A stretch of 64,000 nucleotides of DNA from Pseudanabaena sp. PCC 7367 (GTDB lineage: Bacteria > Cyanobacteriota > Cyanobacteriia > Pseudanabaenales > Pseudanabaenaceae). The stretch is taken from assembly GCF_000317065.1 (NCBI RefSeq), contig NC_019701.1:3420001-3484000 (forward strand), read 5' to 3'. Positions within the stretch are counted from its first letter, which is position 1; every line of letters starts with the position of its first letter. Below the pieces are notes generated by a model. That model had not been told where the DNA came from. It saw only the letters and a list, made by a program, of their open reading frames with translations, and searched no databases. Below are positions 26,204-36,007 of the stretch, in pieces. The position numbers were made by a program, and so were the translations under genes.

Positions 26204-29140
26204 CTAGCCTGTATTTCGCATTCCGGCGGCAATACCATTAATGGTCAGTAGTGCGCCGCGCAGCAGTTCAGTTCTAGAATAACGCGATCGCAGATTGATT
26301 GGATCGGAATTATACTGGCGCAACCGTTTAATTAGGGCAGCCTGAATAAAGCCAAGCGGTACAATCGAGCCGTTACGCAACTGCACAGAGCGTTGCAGGC
26401 TAGGATCGCCATCTAGAAGCTGATGATGCCCGGTTATTTGCAATATTATCTTACAGGTACGGTAATATTCATTGGCAATCTGCTCAAACAATTGCATATA
26501 TAACTCTTGTTTGGCCGCTGGAGCCAACTCGCGCACATAATGTCTGGCGATCTGCAGGTCTGACTTGGCCAGGGTCATTTCCACCTTGGAGATGGTGGTT
26601 CTAAAGAAAGGCCACTTTTCGTAGAAAAACTGCATCAAGGTGAGGTGCTCTGGATGCTGTTGTAAAAACTCATCGATCGCAGTGCCCACCCCATACCAGG
26701 ATGGCAACAAAAAGCGGCTTTGGGTCCAGCTAAATACCCAGGGGATCGCCCGCAGGCTGGATAGATCCTTTTTACCAGCCGATCGCCGCGCTGGACGAGA
26801 GCTGATTTGTAAATGGCTGATTTCTTCGATCGGCGTTACCTCATGGAAAAAGTCCACCAGATTAGGATTCTCGTGGATCAGTTCCCGATATACCTGCCGC
26901 GATCGGGTGGCCAAATCTTCAAGGGTTTGCAGCCAACTACCCAGGGTGTCAGAGCTACTGGGCAATAGTGCGGCCTGAATCACGCCTGTGGCAACGGTTT
27001 CTAAGTTATGCAGGGCAATTTCCAATAAAGAATATTTAGAGGCCAGCACTTCGCCTTGCTCGGTGATTTTAATTGCGCCTTTGATGCTGCGCCCCGGTTG
27101 AGCCAGAATTGCCTGATAGGTTGGGCCACCACCACGACCAACCGATCCACCACGACCATGGAAAATGCACAGCCAGATGCCATATTGCTCGGCCAATTTT
27201 TGCAATGATAATTGAGCCTTATAAATTTCCCAATTGCTACTCAGGAAGCCCGAATCCTTGTTGCTATCAGAATAGCCCAGCATTACTTCCTGGCGATGCT
27301 CATGGTGGTTGAGGTAATTGCGATAGAGCCGCAGGTCGAACAATTCCTGCATGATTCGTTTGGCTCCTTGCAAATCTTCGACCGTTTCAAATAGGGGCAC
27401 CACTGAAACCGAGCCAGTACCAGTAGCAGGATTATATAAACCCGCTTCTTTGGCCAGAAGCAGCACTTCTAATACATCACTCACACTCTCGCTCATGCTG
27501 ATGATGTAGGTGTTGCAAATCTCGATCGAAAATTCCTGTTGCAGTTTCGCCAACATCCGAAAAGTTTCAATGATCTCATTGGTAAAGTCACCAAAATGCA
27601 GATCCGCTGGAATTAATGGCCGTAGGGTTTGCAGTTCTTTGGTAAGCCAATTTACTTTCTCAGACTCAGATAGCTGATCGTAGGGCGTATCCAGAATTTT
27701 TAAGCTGGAGGTGATCTCGGTGATCGCACCGCTATGTTTGCGGCTTTCCTGACGAATATCCAGATTAGCCAGATGGAAGCCATATACTTCTACCTGCCTG
27801 ATCAGGGTTTGCAGTGCCTTGCAATGGAGGCCAGAGCCCTTAAGACTATTGGCAACCAGCCGCAATTCTGTCTCAAAATCTTTGGCACCGCTATAAACAG
27901 AATGATCGGTGGGCTTGATCGGCATGACCTGATCGGCGGCCTGCCAGCCAATTTCGTTAAGTCGATCGTTGCGATCGCGCGTATTTCTGAGCCGCTTGAG
28001 AATATATTGCAGTTTCAGGCGATAGGGCTCTTGGCGATAGCGCACCGCAAACTGGTTATATACTTCGGGCATATGGGTTTGATCCTGCCCCAGCGAGGTT
28101 AGCAAATCGGTAGAAATATCTATCAGATTTTGCGACACCGATAACAAACGCACCAATCCATTGACGGAGCTAATATATTTCTCAATTACTAATCCCCTTT
28201 GATAGCAAGCGGTACGCCAGGTAATATCAGGCTTGACCGAAGGATTGCCGTCCCGATCGGAGCCCACCCAAGAGCCAAACTTGCAGAAATTATATTTAGG
28301 TGGATTGAGGTGAGGAAAAGTTTCAGTTAGGGCTTTCTCGACCCGTTCATACAGGTCTGGGATCGCATCGTAGAGCACCTCATCAAAATAATGCAGGGTG
28401 TAGTCGGCTTCATCAATGACGGTGGGCTTAGATTGATTTAACTCATCGGTGTGCCACCACAGCCTGATCTCATCGGCGATCTGCTCGCGTAGGTTTTCCG
28501 CCTCCCAACTGAGGGGCATCATCTGACCATAGTCAATATCATCGCTATAGGTGCCATCGGTGAGGCGATCGAGTTCTTTGAGCATCACCGCGATCTGACG
28601 TTGCTTATCCCGAATCGTATGCCGCACAATTTCGGTGGGGTGGGCGGTGAATACAAGCCGAATATCCAGCTTATCGATTAAATCTTGAATAAAACGAGGC
28701 GGTACATTCTGGCGCTTTAGTTCTGGGAACAGCCACCGAAAAGTGCCATCCAGGAACTTAGACTCGCCCTTAATCCGATCGATTTGCGCTTGCTGTTGTT
28801 CTTCTTGTTCGTATTGCTGCTCAATAATATTAATTAACTGAAAATAAATCGCAAATGCCCTGGCTGCTGTGATCGATTCCTCCAGGCTGAGGCTTTCAAC
28901 TACCTTTAATACTTCTTGGGCTGGATATTGGGGCGCTTGGCCTTCCGGCGAACACATCGATCGAAGCTGAAGGAGCAAATCTACCATTCCCTGGCCACAT
29001 TCTTGCACCAAAACCGACTGCCATAACTCTTCGATTATCTTGATCCGGTAACGCAAGCGTGAATCACTCAAGCGCAGGTCAGTTTCTTGGTTGACAATTT
29101 GGATCAATGACTCTGAAAGTGAAAAAGTCGGTGAACTCAT
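26204..29140 (-). CDS. ppc: Phosphoenolpyruvate carboxylase
   Basis: A 978-residue cytosolic enzyme that carboxylates PEP with bicarbonate to oxaloacetate, the main anaplerotic reaction. The catalytic His motif is [13 protein letters not shown] (about residues 162-174). The second signature is [13 protein letters not shown] (about 622-634), with the glycine loop [14 protein letters not shown] just after. The C-terminus ends MRNTG, the conserved terminal tetrapeptide form. No plant-type N-terminal phosphorylation motif is seen. Gene order ppc then Gfo/Idh with an 8-bp gap defines a bicistronic unit. Confidence 0.97.
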   Translation of the reverse strand: MSSPTFSLSESLIQIVNQETDLRLSDSRLRYRIKIIEELWQSVLVQECGQGMVDLLLQLRSMCSPEGQAPQYPAQEVLKVVESLSLEESITAARAFAIYFQLINIIEQQYEQEEQQQAQIDRIKGESKFLDGTFRWLFPELKRQNVPPRFIQDLIDKLDIRLVFTAHPTEIVRHTIRDKQRQIAVMLKELDRLTDGTYSDDIDYGQMMPLSWEAENLREQIADEIRLWWHTDELNQSKPTVIDEADYTLHYFDEVLYDAIPDLYERVEKALTETFPHLNPPKYNFCKFGSWVGSDRDGNPSVKPDITWRTACYQRGLVIEKYISSVNGLVRLLSVSQNLIDISTDLLTSLGQDQTHMPEVYNQFAVRYRQEPYRLKLQYILKRLRNTRDRNDRLNEIGWQAADQVMPIKPTDHSVYSGAKDFETELRLVANSLKGSGLHCKALQTLIRQVEVYGFHLANLDIRQESRKHSGAITEITSSLKILDTPYDQLSESEKVNWLTKELQTLRPLIPADLHFGDFTNEIIETFRMLAKLQQEFSIEICNTYIISMSESVSDVLEVLLLAKEAGLYNPATGTGSVSVVPLFETVEDLQGAKRIMQELFDLRLYRNYLNHHEHRQEVMLGYSDSNKDSGFLSSNWEIYKAQLSLQKLAEQYGIWLCIFHGRGGSVGRGGGPTYQAILAQPGRSIKGAIKITEQGEVLASKYSLLEIALHNLETVATGVIQAALLPSSSDTLGSWLQTLEDLATRSRQVYRELIHENPNLVDFFHEVTPIEEISHLQISSRPARRSAGKKDLSSLRAIPWVFSWTQSRFLLPSWYGVGTAIDEFLQQHPEHLTLMQFFYEKWPFFRTTISKVEMTLAKSDLQIARHYVRELAPAAKQELYMQLFEQIANEYYRTCKIILQITGHHQLLDGDPSLQRSVQLRNGSIVPLGFIQAALIKRLRQYNSDPINLRSRYSRTELLRGALLTINGIAAGMRNTG

Positions 29141-29642
29141 TAAATTTCTCCAATTTTCGGTGGCAGAATGACCTTGGCTGATTTATATATGTCGATTGCT
29201 AGGTATCTAGGTATATCTAGGTATATTTGTAGGTATATAGCGATCAAGGGCAAGGGCGTAGTCTAACTAGCTTAGGCAAACTAAATACTAACTTAAGTTA
29301 AATTTATTACTCTATTACCTTAAGATTTATAGCCATTGGCAGCTATGCAGATACTTTCTCTAGTTGATTAAACCTCTAATTCCCTACTACTGCGGTGACT
29401 GCAAGGCGGCGGTAGCAGACTCAACTGCGCAAATCCAATCTTATTGATTGATCATAGATTATTTACCACAAATATTATTTAACCTTATTTATGGAGATTT
29501 ATGGAGCTTTGATCCAAGCCTAAATTTATTTGGATAGATTCTAGTGGTTCGGCTTTCCTGGCCATATAACCTAGAAAAGGGATTATCTTAGAGATCAAGG
29601 ATTTTTGAAACTTTAGATTCTTTATTATTGCCAATTATTGCC
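29141..29642. other. Divergent spacer upstream of ppc
   Basis: About 500 bp that should carry the ppc promoter. A tandem array of CTAGGTATAT-type units lies at 29199-29240, within 60-100 bp of the ppc start (copies of 8, 10, 10 and about 12 bp). No gene or RNA recognised. Confidence 0.6.
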
Positions 29643-29912
29643 ATGCCCATGCCTCCTGCTACCACTCCGTTATATAACCACCCTCTGCCCGTAGTTGAAT
29701 ATTGGCTGCGATCGCAAGGTTGTACCCAGGCTCAAGACAGTCCTAGTCGCTGGTATGTCAAGCGGCCTGAATGGGAAGCGGATATTTATTTGGATGTGGA
29801 AGAGGTGCAGGTACGTTATATCAATGCCAGTGCGGGCAAAGATGTGATGCGAGCTTTTCCCTATTCCCTCAGCCGTCATGATATTGAGGATGCAATTTTT
29901 ACTGGGCCATAG
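29643..29912 (+). CDS. DUF3143 family protein
   Basis: An 89-residue protein. The LYNHPLPVVEYWLRSQGC start and the ADIYLDVEEVQVRYINA strand are the signature of the cyanobacterial DUF3143 family. Function unknown; related genes are often conserved across cyanobacteria and plastids. An upstream in-frame TTG at 29628 would add five residues; I prefer the ATG at 29643 because the added residues are not family-like. Confidence 0.85.
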   Translation: MPMPPATTPLYNHPLPVVEYWLRSQGCTQAQDSPSRWYVKRPEWEADIYLDVEEVQVRYINASAGKDVMRAFPYSLSRHDIEDAIFTGP

Positions 29913-30481
29913 CCCCTTGAGTTACAACTAGTTACCACTAGTCAACATTAGTATGTATGACCAGTATGCATCACCCGATCGCTGCTTGACTGAACCTGGC
30001 CGCAAGCCATATGATTATGTCTCTTAGATTGCGATGGTTGAAATAATTGCGATCGCAAATTGGTTTGAATTAATGGCATAGTAGTCATAGTTAAATAGTT
30101 AGGTAGTCAAGGCTTTTCAGCAAAAGACACTTGAATTAGTCTTGATCCCATGACTAGATCACACATTGCATCTGCAGGACATGAACGAGACAGCCTGACT
30201 TACGAGTTCCGAATTAAGTCCAGGTAAAGTCTTCTGAGCTTAGGGTTAAATGGATTAGGGCAGGTAAATTACGCCTCAATGCCTAATGTCTATACTATGC
30301 TTGCTCCAGAAAGGCGATCGATTATTCATCTTTGTCGATCAATCACCTACATCATTTTTGTTGGTATATCTCAACCCATAGGCAATCTACAAGTCTTTAT
30401 TAGCTGGTTTTATTTGTTTTCAATAATTTCATGAGTTTCAATCAAGAGTTTCAATATAGTGATCATGTGACAGGAGGATGA
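29913..30481. other. Leader region of asd
   Basis: 569 bp without a gene. A 10-bp degenerate triplet (GTTACAACTA, GTTACCACTA, GTCAACATTA) at 29921-29950 sits 9 bp after the DUF3143 stop. No riboswitch structure, for example a lysine-type leader, could be recognised. Confidence 0.55.
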
Positions 30482-30484
30482 TTG
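30472..30484 (+). promoter_or_regulatory. Strong ribosome-binding site choosing a TTG start for asd
   Basis: AGGAGG at 30472-30477 stands 4 bp before TTG 30482, which opens LSKPLNVAILGATG (read as Met). The nearer ATG at 30478-30480 is in another frame and stops after three codons, so it cannot serve. This decides the TTG start. Confidence 0.75.
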
Positions 30485-31510
30485 AGTAAACCATTAAATG
30501 TAGCAATTTTGGGCGCTACTGGGGCAGTTGGCACTGAGTTGCTGGCACTGCTCGCTGAGCGCAATTTCCCGATCGCCCAGCTTAAATTATTAGCCTCGGC
30601 CAACTCCGCCGGCAAACAAATTGACTTTGGTTCGCAGTCGATCGAAGTAGAAGAAGTCCAGGTCAACTCCTTTGATGGCGTGGATATTGTCTTGGCATCA
30701 GCAGGCGGTAGTACCTCAAAGCAATGGGCGGCCGCTGCCGTTGAAGCAGGCGCAGTGATGATCGATAATTCCAGTGCTTTCCGGATGCACCCGCAAGTGC
30801 CGCTGGTGGTGCCGGAAGTAAATCCCCAGGCCGCTGCGAACCATCAAGGTATTATTGCCAACCCCAATTGCACCACAATTTTGATGAATCTGGCGGTGTG
30901 GCCATTGCATCAAATTAAGCCAGTAAAGCGGATTGTGGCTTCTACCTATCAATCGGCCAGTGGAGCAGGAGCCAGGGCGATGAACGAGCTAAAGCAAAAT
31001 GCTCAGCAGGTTTTGGATGGTGAAACACCCCAGCCGCAGATTTTGCCCTATCAATTGGCATTTAATCTGTTTTTGCATAACTCCGAACTCGATGAGCAGG
31101 GCTATTGCACCGAAGAGATGAAAATGGTGAATGAAACCCGTAAGATCTTTAGCGATCCCAAGATCCAAATTACTGCTACCTGCGTGCGGGTGCCAGTTTT
31201 GCGAGCTCATTCCGAGGCGATCAATCTGGAATTTGCCGAGCCCTTTGATACCGAATCGGCCAGAGCAGCGATCGCCAAAGCCCCAGGGGTCAAGCTGGTA
31301 GAGGACTTCGCCAAGAACTACTTCCCCATGCCGATCGATGCCAGTGGCCAAGATGATGTATTGGTGGGTAGAATCAGACAGGATATTTCCAATCCCAATG
31401 CACTAGAATTATGGCTGAGTGGCGATCAGATCCGCAAAGGAGCAGCCCTCAACGCCGTACAGATTGCTGAGTTGTTGATCGAGCAGGATTTAGTTAGGGT
31501 AAACGCTTAG
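30482..31510 (+). CDS. asd: Aspartate-semialdehyde dehydrogenase
   Basis: A 342-residue enzyme that reduces beta-aspartyl phosphate to aspartate semialdehyde with NADPH, the branch point for lysine, threonine and methionine. N-terminal cofactor motif ILGATGAVGTELL. The nucleophile Cys lies in NPNCTTI (about residues 127-133), and STYQSASGAGARAM (about 157-170) is the substrate loop. Start is TTG 30482 behind AGGAGG. dapA follows on the same strand after 324 bp. The first unit of a 13-bp duplication (31508-31533) includes the stop codon. Confidence 0.96.
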   Translation: MSKPLNVAILGATGAVGTELLALLAERNFPIAQLKLLASANSAGKQIDFGSQSIEVEEVQVNSFDGVDIVLASAGGSTSKQWAAAAVEAGAVMIDNSSAFRMHPQVPLVVPEVNPQAAANHQGIIANPNCTTILMNLAVWPLHQIKPVKRIVASTYQSASGAGARAMNELKQNAQQVLDGETPQPQILPYQLAFNLFLHNSELDEQGYCTEEMKMVNETRKIFSDPKIQITATCVRVPVLRAHSEAINLEFAEPFDTESARAAIAKAPGVKLVEDFAKNYFPMPIDASGQDDVLVGRIRQDISNPNALELWLSGDQIRKGAALNAVQIAELLIEQDLVRVNA

Positions 31511-31533
31511 GATTGGCTAATAGGATTGGCTAA
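31508..31533. repeat. Exact 13-bp duplication across the asd stop codon
   Basis: TAGGATTGGCTAA occurs twice head to tail. The first copy begins with the asd stop codon TAG. Confidence 0.9.
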
Positions 31534-31834
31534 GGCGTAAAAGCTGATTTGGCACTTATTTGACAATTAGTTTGGCATAGTTTGGCACTTAAGTGATCGC
31601 TTAATTATTTACAGTTAGGTATTCTATTCGTTGATGTGCTAACTTTAATCTGGTTTCATTACAGCACTGGGCACAGTTGGGTTAATGATAAATGCAATTA
31701 GTTTAAGTTAATTCCTTAATTCCATTTAATCCATTTAAGATCCTGGCATCATAATTAGTGCTGTACATTGATATTGAGTCTAAGATATTGGATCTAACTA
31801 CTCGCCACCTTAAAATTACTTCGTCGTAATCTCT
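31511..31834. other. asd-dapA spacer
   Basis: 324 bp. Besides the duplication at the asd stop it holds AGTTTGGCAY x2 (31569-31588) and TCCATTTAA x2 exact (31721-31738). No terminator is seen, so read-through from asd to dapA is possible. Confidence 0.6.
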
Positions 31835-32737
31835 ATGAGTGCAATTGATTTTGGGCAAGTTTTAACCGCGATGATCACTCCCTTTAATAGCTCTGGGGAA
31901 GTGGACTATGCCGCAGTGGAAAAACTAGCCCATTACTTGATCAACAATGGCACTGATACATTGGTAGTCTGTGGCACTACTGGAGAATCGCCAACGTTAA
32001 CCTGGCAGGAAGAGTTTGAACTGTTTAAAATAGTCAAACAAGCCGCCCAGGGACGAGCAAAGGTGATCGCTGGTACTGGTTCAAATTCCACTAGTGAAGC
32101 GATCGAAGCAACTCAAAAGGCCGCCCATCTTGGTTTGGATGGTTCACTCCAGGTAGTCCCCTACTACAACAAGCCGCCGCAAGCTGGTTTATATAATCAT
32201 TTTATGGCGATCGCTAAATCCAGCCCCGATCTACCGATAATTTTGTATAATGTACCTGGGCGGACAAGCTGCAATCTGGAACCCGAAACGATCGCCCAAC
32301 TAGCCGAGCTAGATAATATAGTTGCGGTTAAGGATGCAACCGGAAATTTAGACACCGCTGGCCAGATTCGTTCCCTCACCCCGGCAAATTTTGCGATTTA
32401 CTCTGGCGATGACTCCCTGACCTTACCTTTGCTGGCAGTAGGAGCAAAAGGAGTGGTCAGTGTCGCTTCTCACCTGGTGGGTAAACAAATGCAAGAGATG
32501 ATTTCTGCATTCAAGCAAGGGCAGGTTAAACAAGCTACCGAGATGCATTTAAGATTACTGCCCCTATTCAAAGCTTTGTTCTATGTCACAAATCCGATCC
32601 CATTAAAAACAGCCCTCAATTTATTAGGTTTGGATTCCGGCGAAGTGCGATCGCCACTGGTCAAAGGTTCCGCCGAGTTAGCAGAAAAATTGAAACCGGT
32701 GCTTGAAAGTCTTCAGCTCAGCCTGGCGGCGATCTAG
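31835..32737 (+). CDS. dapA: 4-hydroxy-tetrahydrodipicolinate synthase
   Basis: A 300-residue TIM-barrel aldolase. It condenses pyruvate with aspartate semialdehyde, the product of the upstream asd gene, to start the lysine/diaminopimelate branch. Seen: [12 protein letters not shown] (about residues 43-54), [10 protein letters not shown] with the catalytic Tyr (about 138-147), and the Schiff-base Lys in [10 protein letters not shown] (about 164-173). Length typical. The asd-dapA order is common in cyanobacteria. Confidence 0.96.
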   Translation: MSAIDFGQVLTAMITPFNSSGEVDYAAVEKLAHYLINNGTDTLVVCGTTGESPTLTWQEEFELFKIVKQAAQGRAKVIAGTGSNSTSEAIEATQKAAHLGLDGSLQVVPYYNKPPQAGLYNHFMAIAKSSPDLPIILYNVPGRTSCNLEPETIAQLAELDNIVAVKDATGNLDTAGQIRSLTPANFAIYSGDDSLTLPLLAVGAKGVVSVASHLVGKQMQEMISAFKQGQVKQATEMHLRLLPLFKALFYVTNPIPLKTALNLLGLDSGEVRSPLVKGSAELAEKLKPVLESLQLSLAAI

Positions 32738-33827
32738 CCCTCAAATCTAGATTTCAATGATTGTTAAATGTGCGAGTTAATAAACACCTAACTAATCGAT
32801 TTTGCTAAATTCAACTAATCAGTTAATCAGTGAGTGCAATTTGCCGCATTTGTCTGGGGGGATTTGAGAAATATTTGCGCAAACCTATGAAGACTTATGA
32901 AGACTTAGTTAATAAGTGCGGGCGTAGTTAATTTAAATTATTGTTCATTTGAGCTTAAATAACCTTGAAGCGATTAAAACCACCCCAAAATCTGATATGT
33001 TTCTGCATTAATCTTCCTTCTCACTTAAGAATTATGCCTTTAGTGTTAGGTGTCAGGCTTAAAGGCAAAGTAAACTAAGGCATCACAATTTTAGTAAGTG
33101 ATTCTTGCTTGAATATCTAGTAGGTTTTAGGTTGGCTGTTCTATGAGCCTGTGCTTGATCAAAAAAAATTTGCAGTTGCCAAGTTATAGCTTTAGCCGAT
33201 TGGATATAGGTAATAGGTAATTGATTAGTTTTAGGTTGTAGATAGTAGATACAAATTTAGGCGCGATCGTAATAACCGCAATAACCGTAATATCCATCCA
33301 CTTTCAAATCACTTCATCAAGAACGCAGCAGTAGAAATTGAGTAAGTTAAACAATCCAATCGTTTTGTGAGTTTCAGTAGTTATTTAATAGTTGTAAAGA
33401 GGGCAAGTGCTTTTGCGGGTATCAGTAAACCTAAAATCTATTAGCACAGACGGAATGGGAAGTGAGAATCAACAGCAGCATTAGAAATAGCGATCATTAG
33501 CAACATTGGGATCAGTATCAGTATTAGTATTAGTAAAATCAATCCTCATCTATGAATCTATGAGTTTAGTTGAATTAGTAATTTCAGAGTTTTAAGTAAA
33601 GGTTGCCGTGTCAAGGCCAAAAGACAATTATTCTTGATTTTATTTCTCGATCGCTCCGCTAGAATAGGTTTTCATCACTTCGATCGATTTTTTAGATCTA
33701 TCCTGGCCGCCGCAGCTTTAGGTTTCAAAGTCTAAGTTTTCAAAGTTTAAGTTTTCAGTCCGAGCAATTAACCAGACAAGTTTACGCATTGTTTTTAGAA
33801 AGAGTAAAAGGAAAAGAAAAACATACT
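32738..33827. other. 1.1-kb AT-rich spacer/leader before RNase J
   Basis: The longest gene-free stretch here. It carries at least four tandem duplications: TATGAAGACT x2 (32886-32905), a 9-bp RYAATAACC-type triplet (33269-33295), a 6-bp AGTATY array (about 33510-33535) and a 15-bp TTTCAAAGTYTAAGT x2 plus partial copy (33723-33758). No open frame, tRNA, RNase P, tmRNA, SRP or 6S RNA signature was recognised. It may contain a long 5' leader of the RNase J mRNA. Confidence 0.6.
33723..33758. repeat. 15-bp tandem repeat before RNase J
   Basis: TTTCAAAGTCTAAGT followed by TTTCAAAGTTTAAGT and a partial third copy, about 70-100 bp upstream of the start codon. Confidence 0.8.
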
Positions 33828-35663
33828 ATGGCGAAGAAATCAGATTCACCAGCCCTCAAGATTATTCCCTTGGGCGGATTGAAGGAAATTGGTAAGAATA
33901 CCTGGGTATTTGAAATCAACGATGAAATCATGCTCCTAGATGGAGGTCTAGGCTTCCCTGGTGATGGTATGCATGGGGTGAATATTGTGTTGCCCGATAT
34001 GACCTACCTGCGCCAAAATCGCCACAAGATCAAAGGCATGGTGGTGACCCACGGTCATGAAGACCATATCGGTGGGATCGCCTTCCATCTGCGCCAATTT
34101 GATATTCCAGTGATCTATGGCCCCAGACTGGGGATGGCCTTACTAGAAGGCAAACTCAGAGAAGCGGGGGTATTGAATCGCACTGAATTACGCACCGTTG
34201 GTCCCCGCGATGTGGTGCGGGTTGGCAATAACTTCTTTGTGGAGTTCATTCGCAATACCCACTCGATGGCTGATAGCTTTACCGTGGCGATCAATAGTCC
34301 GGCTGGTTTGGTAATTCATTCCGGTGATTTCAAGGTAGACCACACGCCGGTTGATGGCGAATTCTTTGATTTCCAGCGACTAGCAGAGCATGGTGAAAAG
34401 GGTGTGCTGTGTTTGATTAGTGATTCCACTAATGCCGAAGTGCCAGGACATACCCCATCGGAAAGAGCGGTAGCCCCTGGTTTGGAACGTGCGTTTGCCA
34501 GCGCCAAGGGACGTGTGTTTGTGACTACGTTTGCCTCTTCGGTGCATCGCCTGAATATTATTCTCGAATTGGCTGAGAAAATGGGTCGTGTGGTTGGCGT
34601 AGTCGGCCGATCGATGCTAAATGTGATCGCCCATGCCCGCAATCTAGGTTATGTCAAATGCCGCGATGAATTGTTGCAGCCGTTGCAGAATCTTAGGAAA
34701 TATCGGGATGATCAGATTCTGATTTTGACCACTGGTTCCCAGGGTGAATCGATGTCAGCGCTGACCCGCATGGCTGAAGGCAGACACCGCCAATTGCAAA
34801 TCCGCGAAGGTGATACGGTGGTATTTTCCGCCAATCCAATTCCTGGCAATGTAATTCCGGTGGTACGCACGGTTGATAAGCTGATGAACCTGGGTGCGAA
34901 TGTGATTTATGGTAAAGACAAGGGCATTCACGTTTCTGGACATGGCGCGCAGGAAGACCAAAAACTAATGCTCAGCCTGACCAGACCTAAGTTCTTCTTC
35001 CCTGCCCACGGTGAATATCGGATGTTGAGGAAACATGCCAGCATGGCAGAAGCGATGGGAGTTCCAGGCGAGAATATCGTTATTGCTGAGAATGGCGATG
35101 TGATTCAGGTCAGCCAGGATGGTATTGGTGTGGCTGATAAGGTGCCATCGGGAATCGAATTGGTAGATGCCTCCCGCGAAGGGGTGGTGGATGGCGAAGT
35201 GTTGCGCGATCGCCAGACCATTGCTGGTGATGGCATTATCACCGTTGCTGCTTCCATTAATTTGGAAGGCAAGTTGGTAACCAAACCAGACGTTCGCCTG
35301 AGTGGTGTAGTGCTGCCAATGGAAATGTCACGGTTGACCAATTTCATTATCGATGCGATCGATGAAACGCTCAGTAATCAATGGGCTAAGCATGCCCGTG
35401 ATTTGGGTGAGATTGAAGTAGATTGGACAGGACTGCGCTATCAAATTGAGCGCGATATTAATCGCAAGTTGCGATCGCAGATGCAAAGCCGCCCTATGCT
35501 GGTGGTGTTGCTGCAAACTCCTGAAGGTGAGGATGCAACCAGTAATGGTAAAAAATCCGGCAAGTCTAAATCGAGTGCTAAGAATGCCAAGGATGCCAAG
35601 GATGATAAAACAACTACGCCTGCGGCTGGCAAGCGCAAACGTGCTACTGCTTCTGTTTCCTAG
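33828..35663 (+). CDS. rnj: Ribonuclease J
   Basis: A 611-residue metallo-beta-lactamase/beta-CASP ribonuclease with endo- and 5'-exonuclease activity in mRNA decay and rRNA maturation. Zn-binding motif THGHEDHIGG (about residues 72-81), HSGDFKVD (about 164-171), and the beta-CASP segment with SGHG (about 368-371) and FFPAHGEYR (about 386-394) are present. The C-terminus after about residue 565 is a basic Lys/Ser/Ala tail with repeated Ala-Lys-Asp, probably disordered and RNA-interacting. I take ATG 33828; an upstream TTG at 33789 would add 13 unsupported residues. A candidate terminator follows. Confidence 0.95.
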   Translation: MAKKSDSPALKIIPLGGLKEIGKNTWVFEINDEIMLLDGGLGFPGDGMHGVNIVLPDMTYLRQNRHKIKGMVVTHGHEDHIGGIAFHLRQFDIPVIYGPRLGMALLEGKLREAGVLNRTELRTVGPRDVVRVGNNFFVEFIRNTHSMADSFTVAINSPAGLVIHSGDFKVDHTPVDGEFFDFQRLAEHGEKGVLCLISDSTNAEVPGHTPSERAVAPGLERAFASAKGRVFVTTFASSVHRLNIILELAEKMGRVVGVVGRSMLNVIAHARNLGYVKCRDELLQPLQNLRKYRDDQILILTTGSQGESMSALTRMAEGRHRQLQIREGDTVVFSANPIPGNVIPVVRTVDKLMNLGANVIYGKDKGIHVSGHGAQEDQKLMLSLTRPKFFFPAHGEYRMLRKHASMAEAMGVPGENIVIAENGDVIQVSQDGIGVADKVPSGIELVDASREGVVDGEVLRDRQTIAGDGIITVAASINLEGKLVTKPDVRLSGVVLPMEMSRLTNFIIDAIDETLSNQWAKHARDLGEIEVDWTGLRYQIERDINRKLRSQMQSRPMLVVLLQTPEGEDATSNGKKSGKSKSSAKNAKDAKDDKTTTPAAGKRKRATASVS

Positions 35664-35780
35664 ACTAATTACTGATTGAAACTAATTGAATTAGTGAGGA
35701 TTCACGATCGTTTGTAGTTTTGACTAGCTATAAGCGATCGCTGTAGTTGCATTAACTTAATAAATTTAAAATTAATGGTT

Positions 35781-35838
35781 CCATTTCCTCTGCCGGATGT
35801 ATGCAGGTACATTTCCAAAGAGGATGGAGCTATTTTTT
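35781..35838 (+). terminator. Candidate intrinsic terminator after rnj
   Basis: CCAT and CCTCT (35781-35791, with a two-base bulge) pair with AGAGG-ATGG (35819-35827). The loop has its own small TGTA/TACA stem. GCTATTTTTTAT follows. It is 118 bp after the rnj stop. Confidence 0.55.
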
Positions 35839-35866
35839 ATTTGGTTCTAAATCTAAATCTAATTCT

Positions 35867-35979
35867 GGTAGTGCTGAACAAGTAAGGATCTAGGAGATAG
35901 TTGAATATCCATAACCCAAATAAGCTAAGCTCCGAATTTTAAATCGATTGCCAATTATCCTTACTACTGCATGACTACC
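35867..35979 (+). mobile_element. MITE-like element, copy 2 (113 bp) with 8-bp target duplication
   Basis: Terminal inverted repeats of about 23 bp: GGTAGTGCTGAACAAGTAAG at the left mirrors CTTACTACTGCATGACTACC at the right, perfect for the outer GGTAGT and for AGTAAGGAT. The flanks are exact 8-bp copies of CTAATTCT (35859-35866 and 35980-35987). Removing the element and one copy restores five consecutive hexamers (TCTAAA x2, TCTAAT, TCTAAA x2). It shares 42 of its first 45 bases with the inverted copy at 17345-17439. No open frame; mobilisation would need a transposase elsewhere. Confidence 0.85.
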
Positions 35980-36007
35980 CTAATTCTAAATCTAAAATCA
36001 TTCTGGC

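Larger units (their letters stand above)
35664..36007. other. Convergent spacer with a terminator candidate and a MITE-like insertion
   Basis: 344 bp between rnj (+) and the pentapeptide gene (-). It holds a hairpin with T-run (35781-35838), a TCTAAA hexamer tract (35846-35866, resuming 35980-35996) and the element at 35867-35979 that interrupts that tract. Confidence 0.75.

Noticed and set aside
29913-30481. Lysine riboswitch upstream of asd
   Set aside because: No lysine aptamer landmarks could be matched, and this class is not usual in cyanobacteria.
32738-33827. Candidate known small RNA (6S, tmRNA, RNase P, SRP) in the long spacer
   Set aside because: None of the conserved cores I know could be found on either strand.
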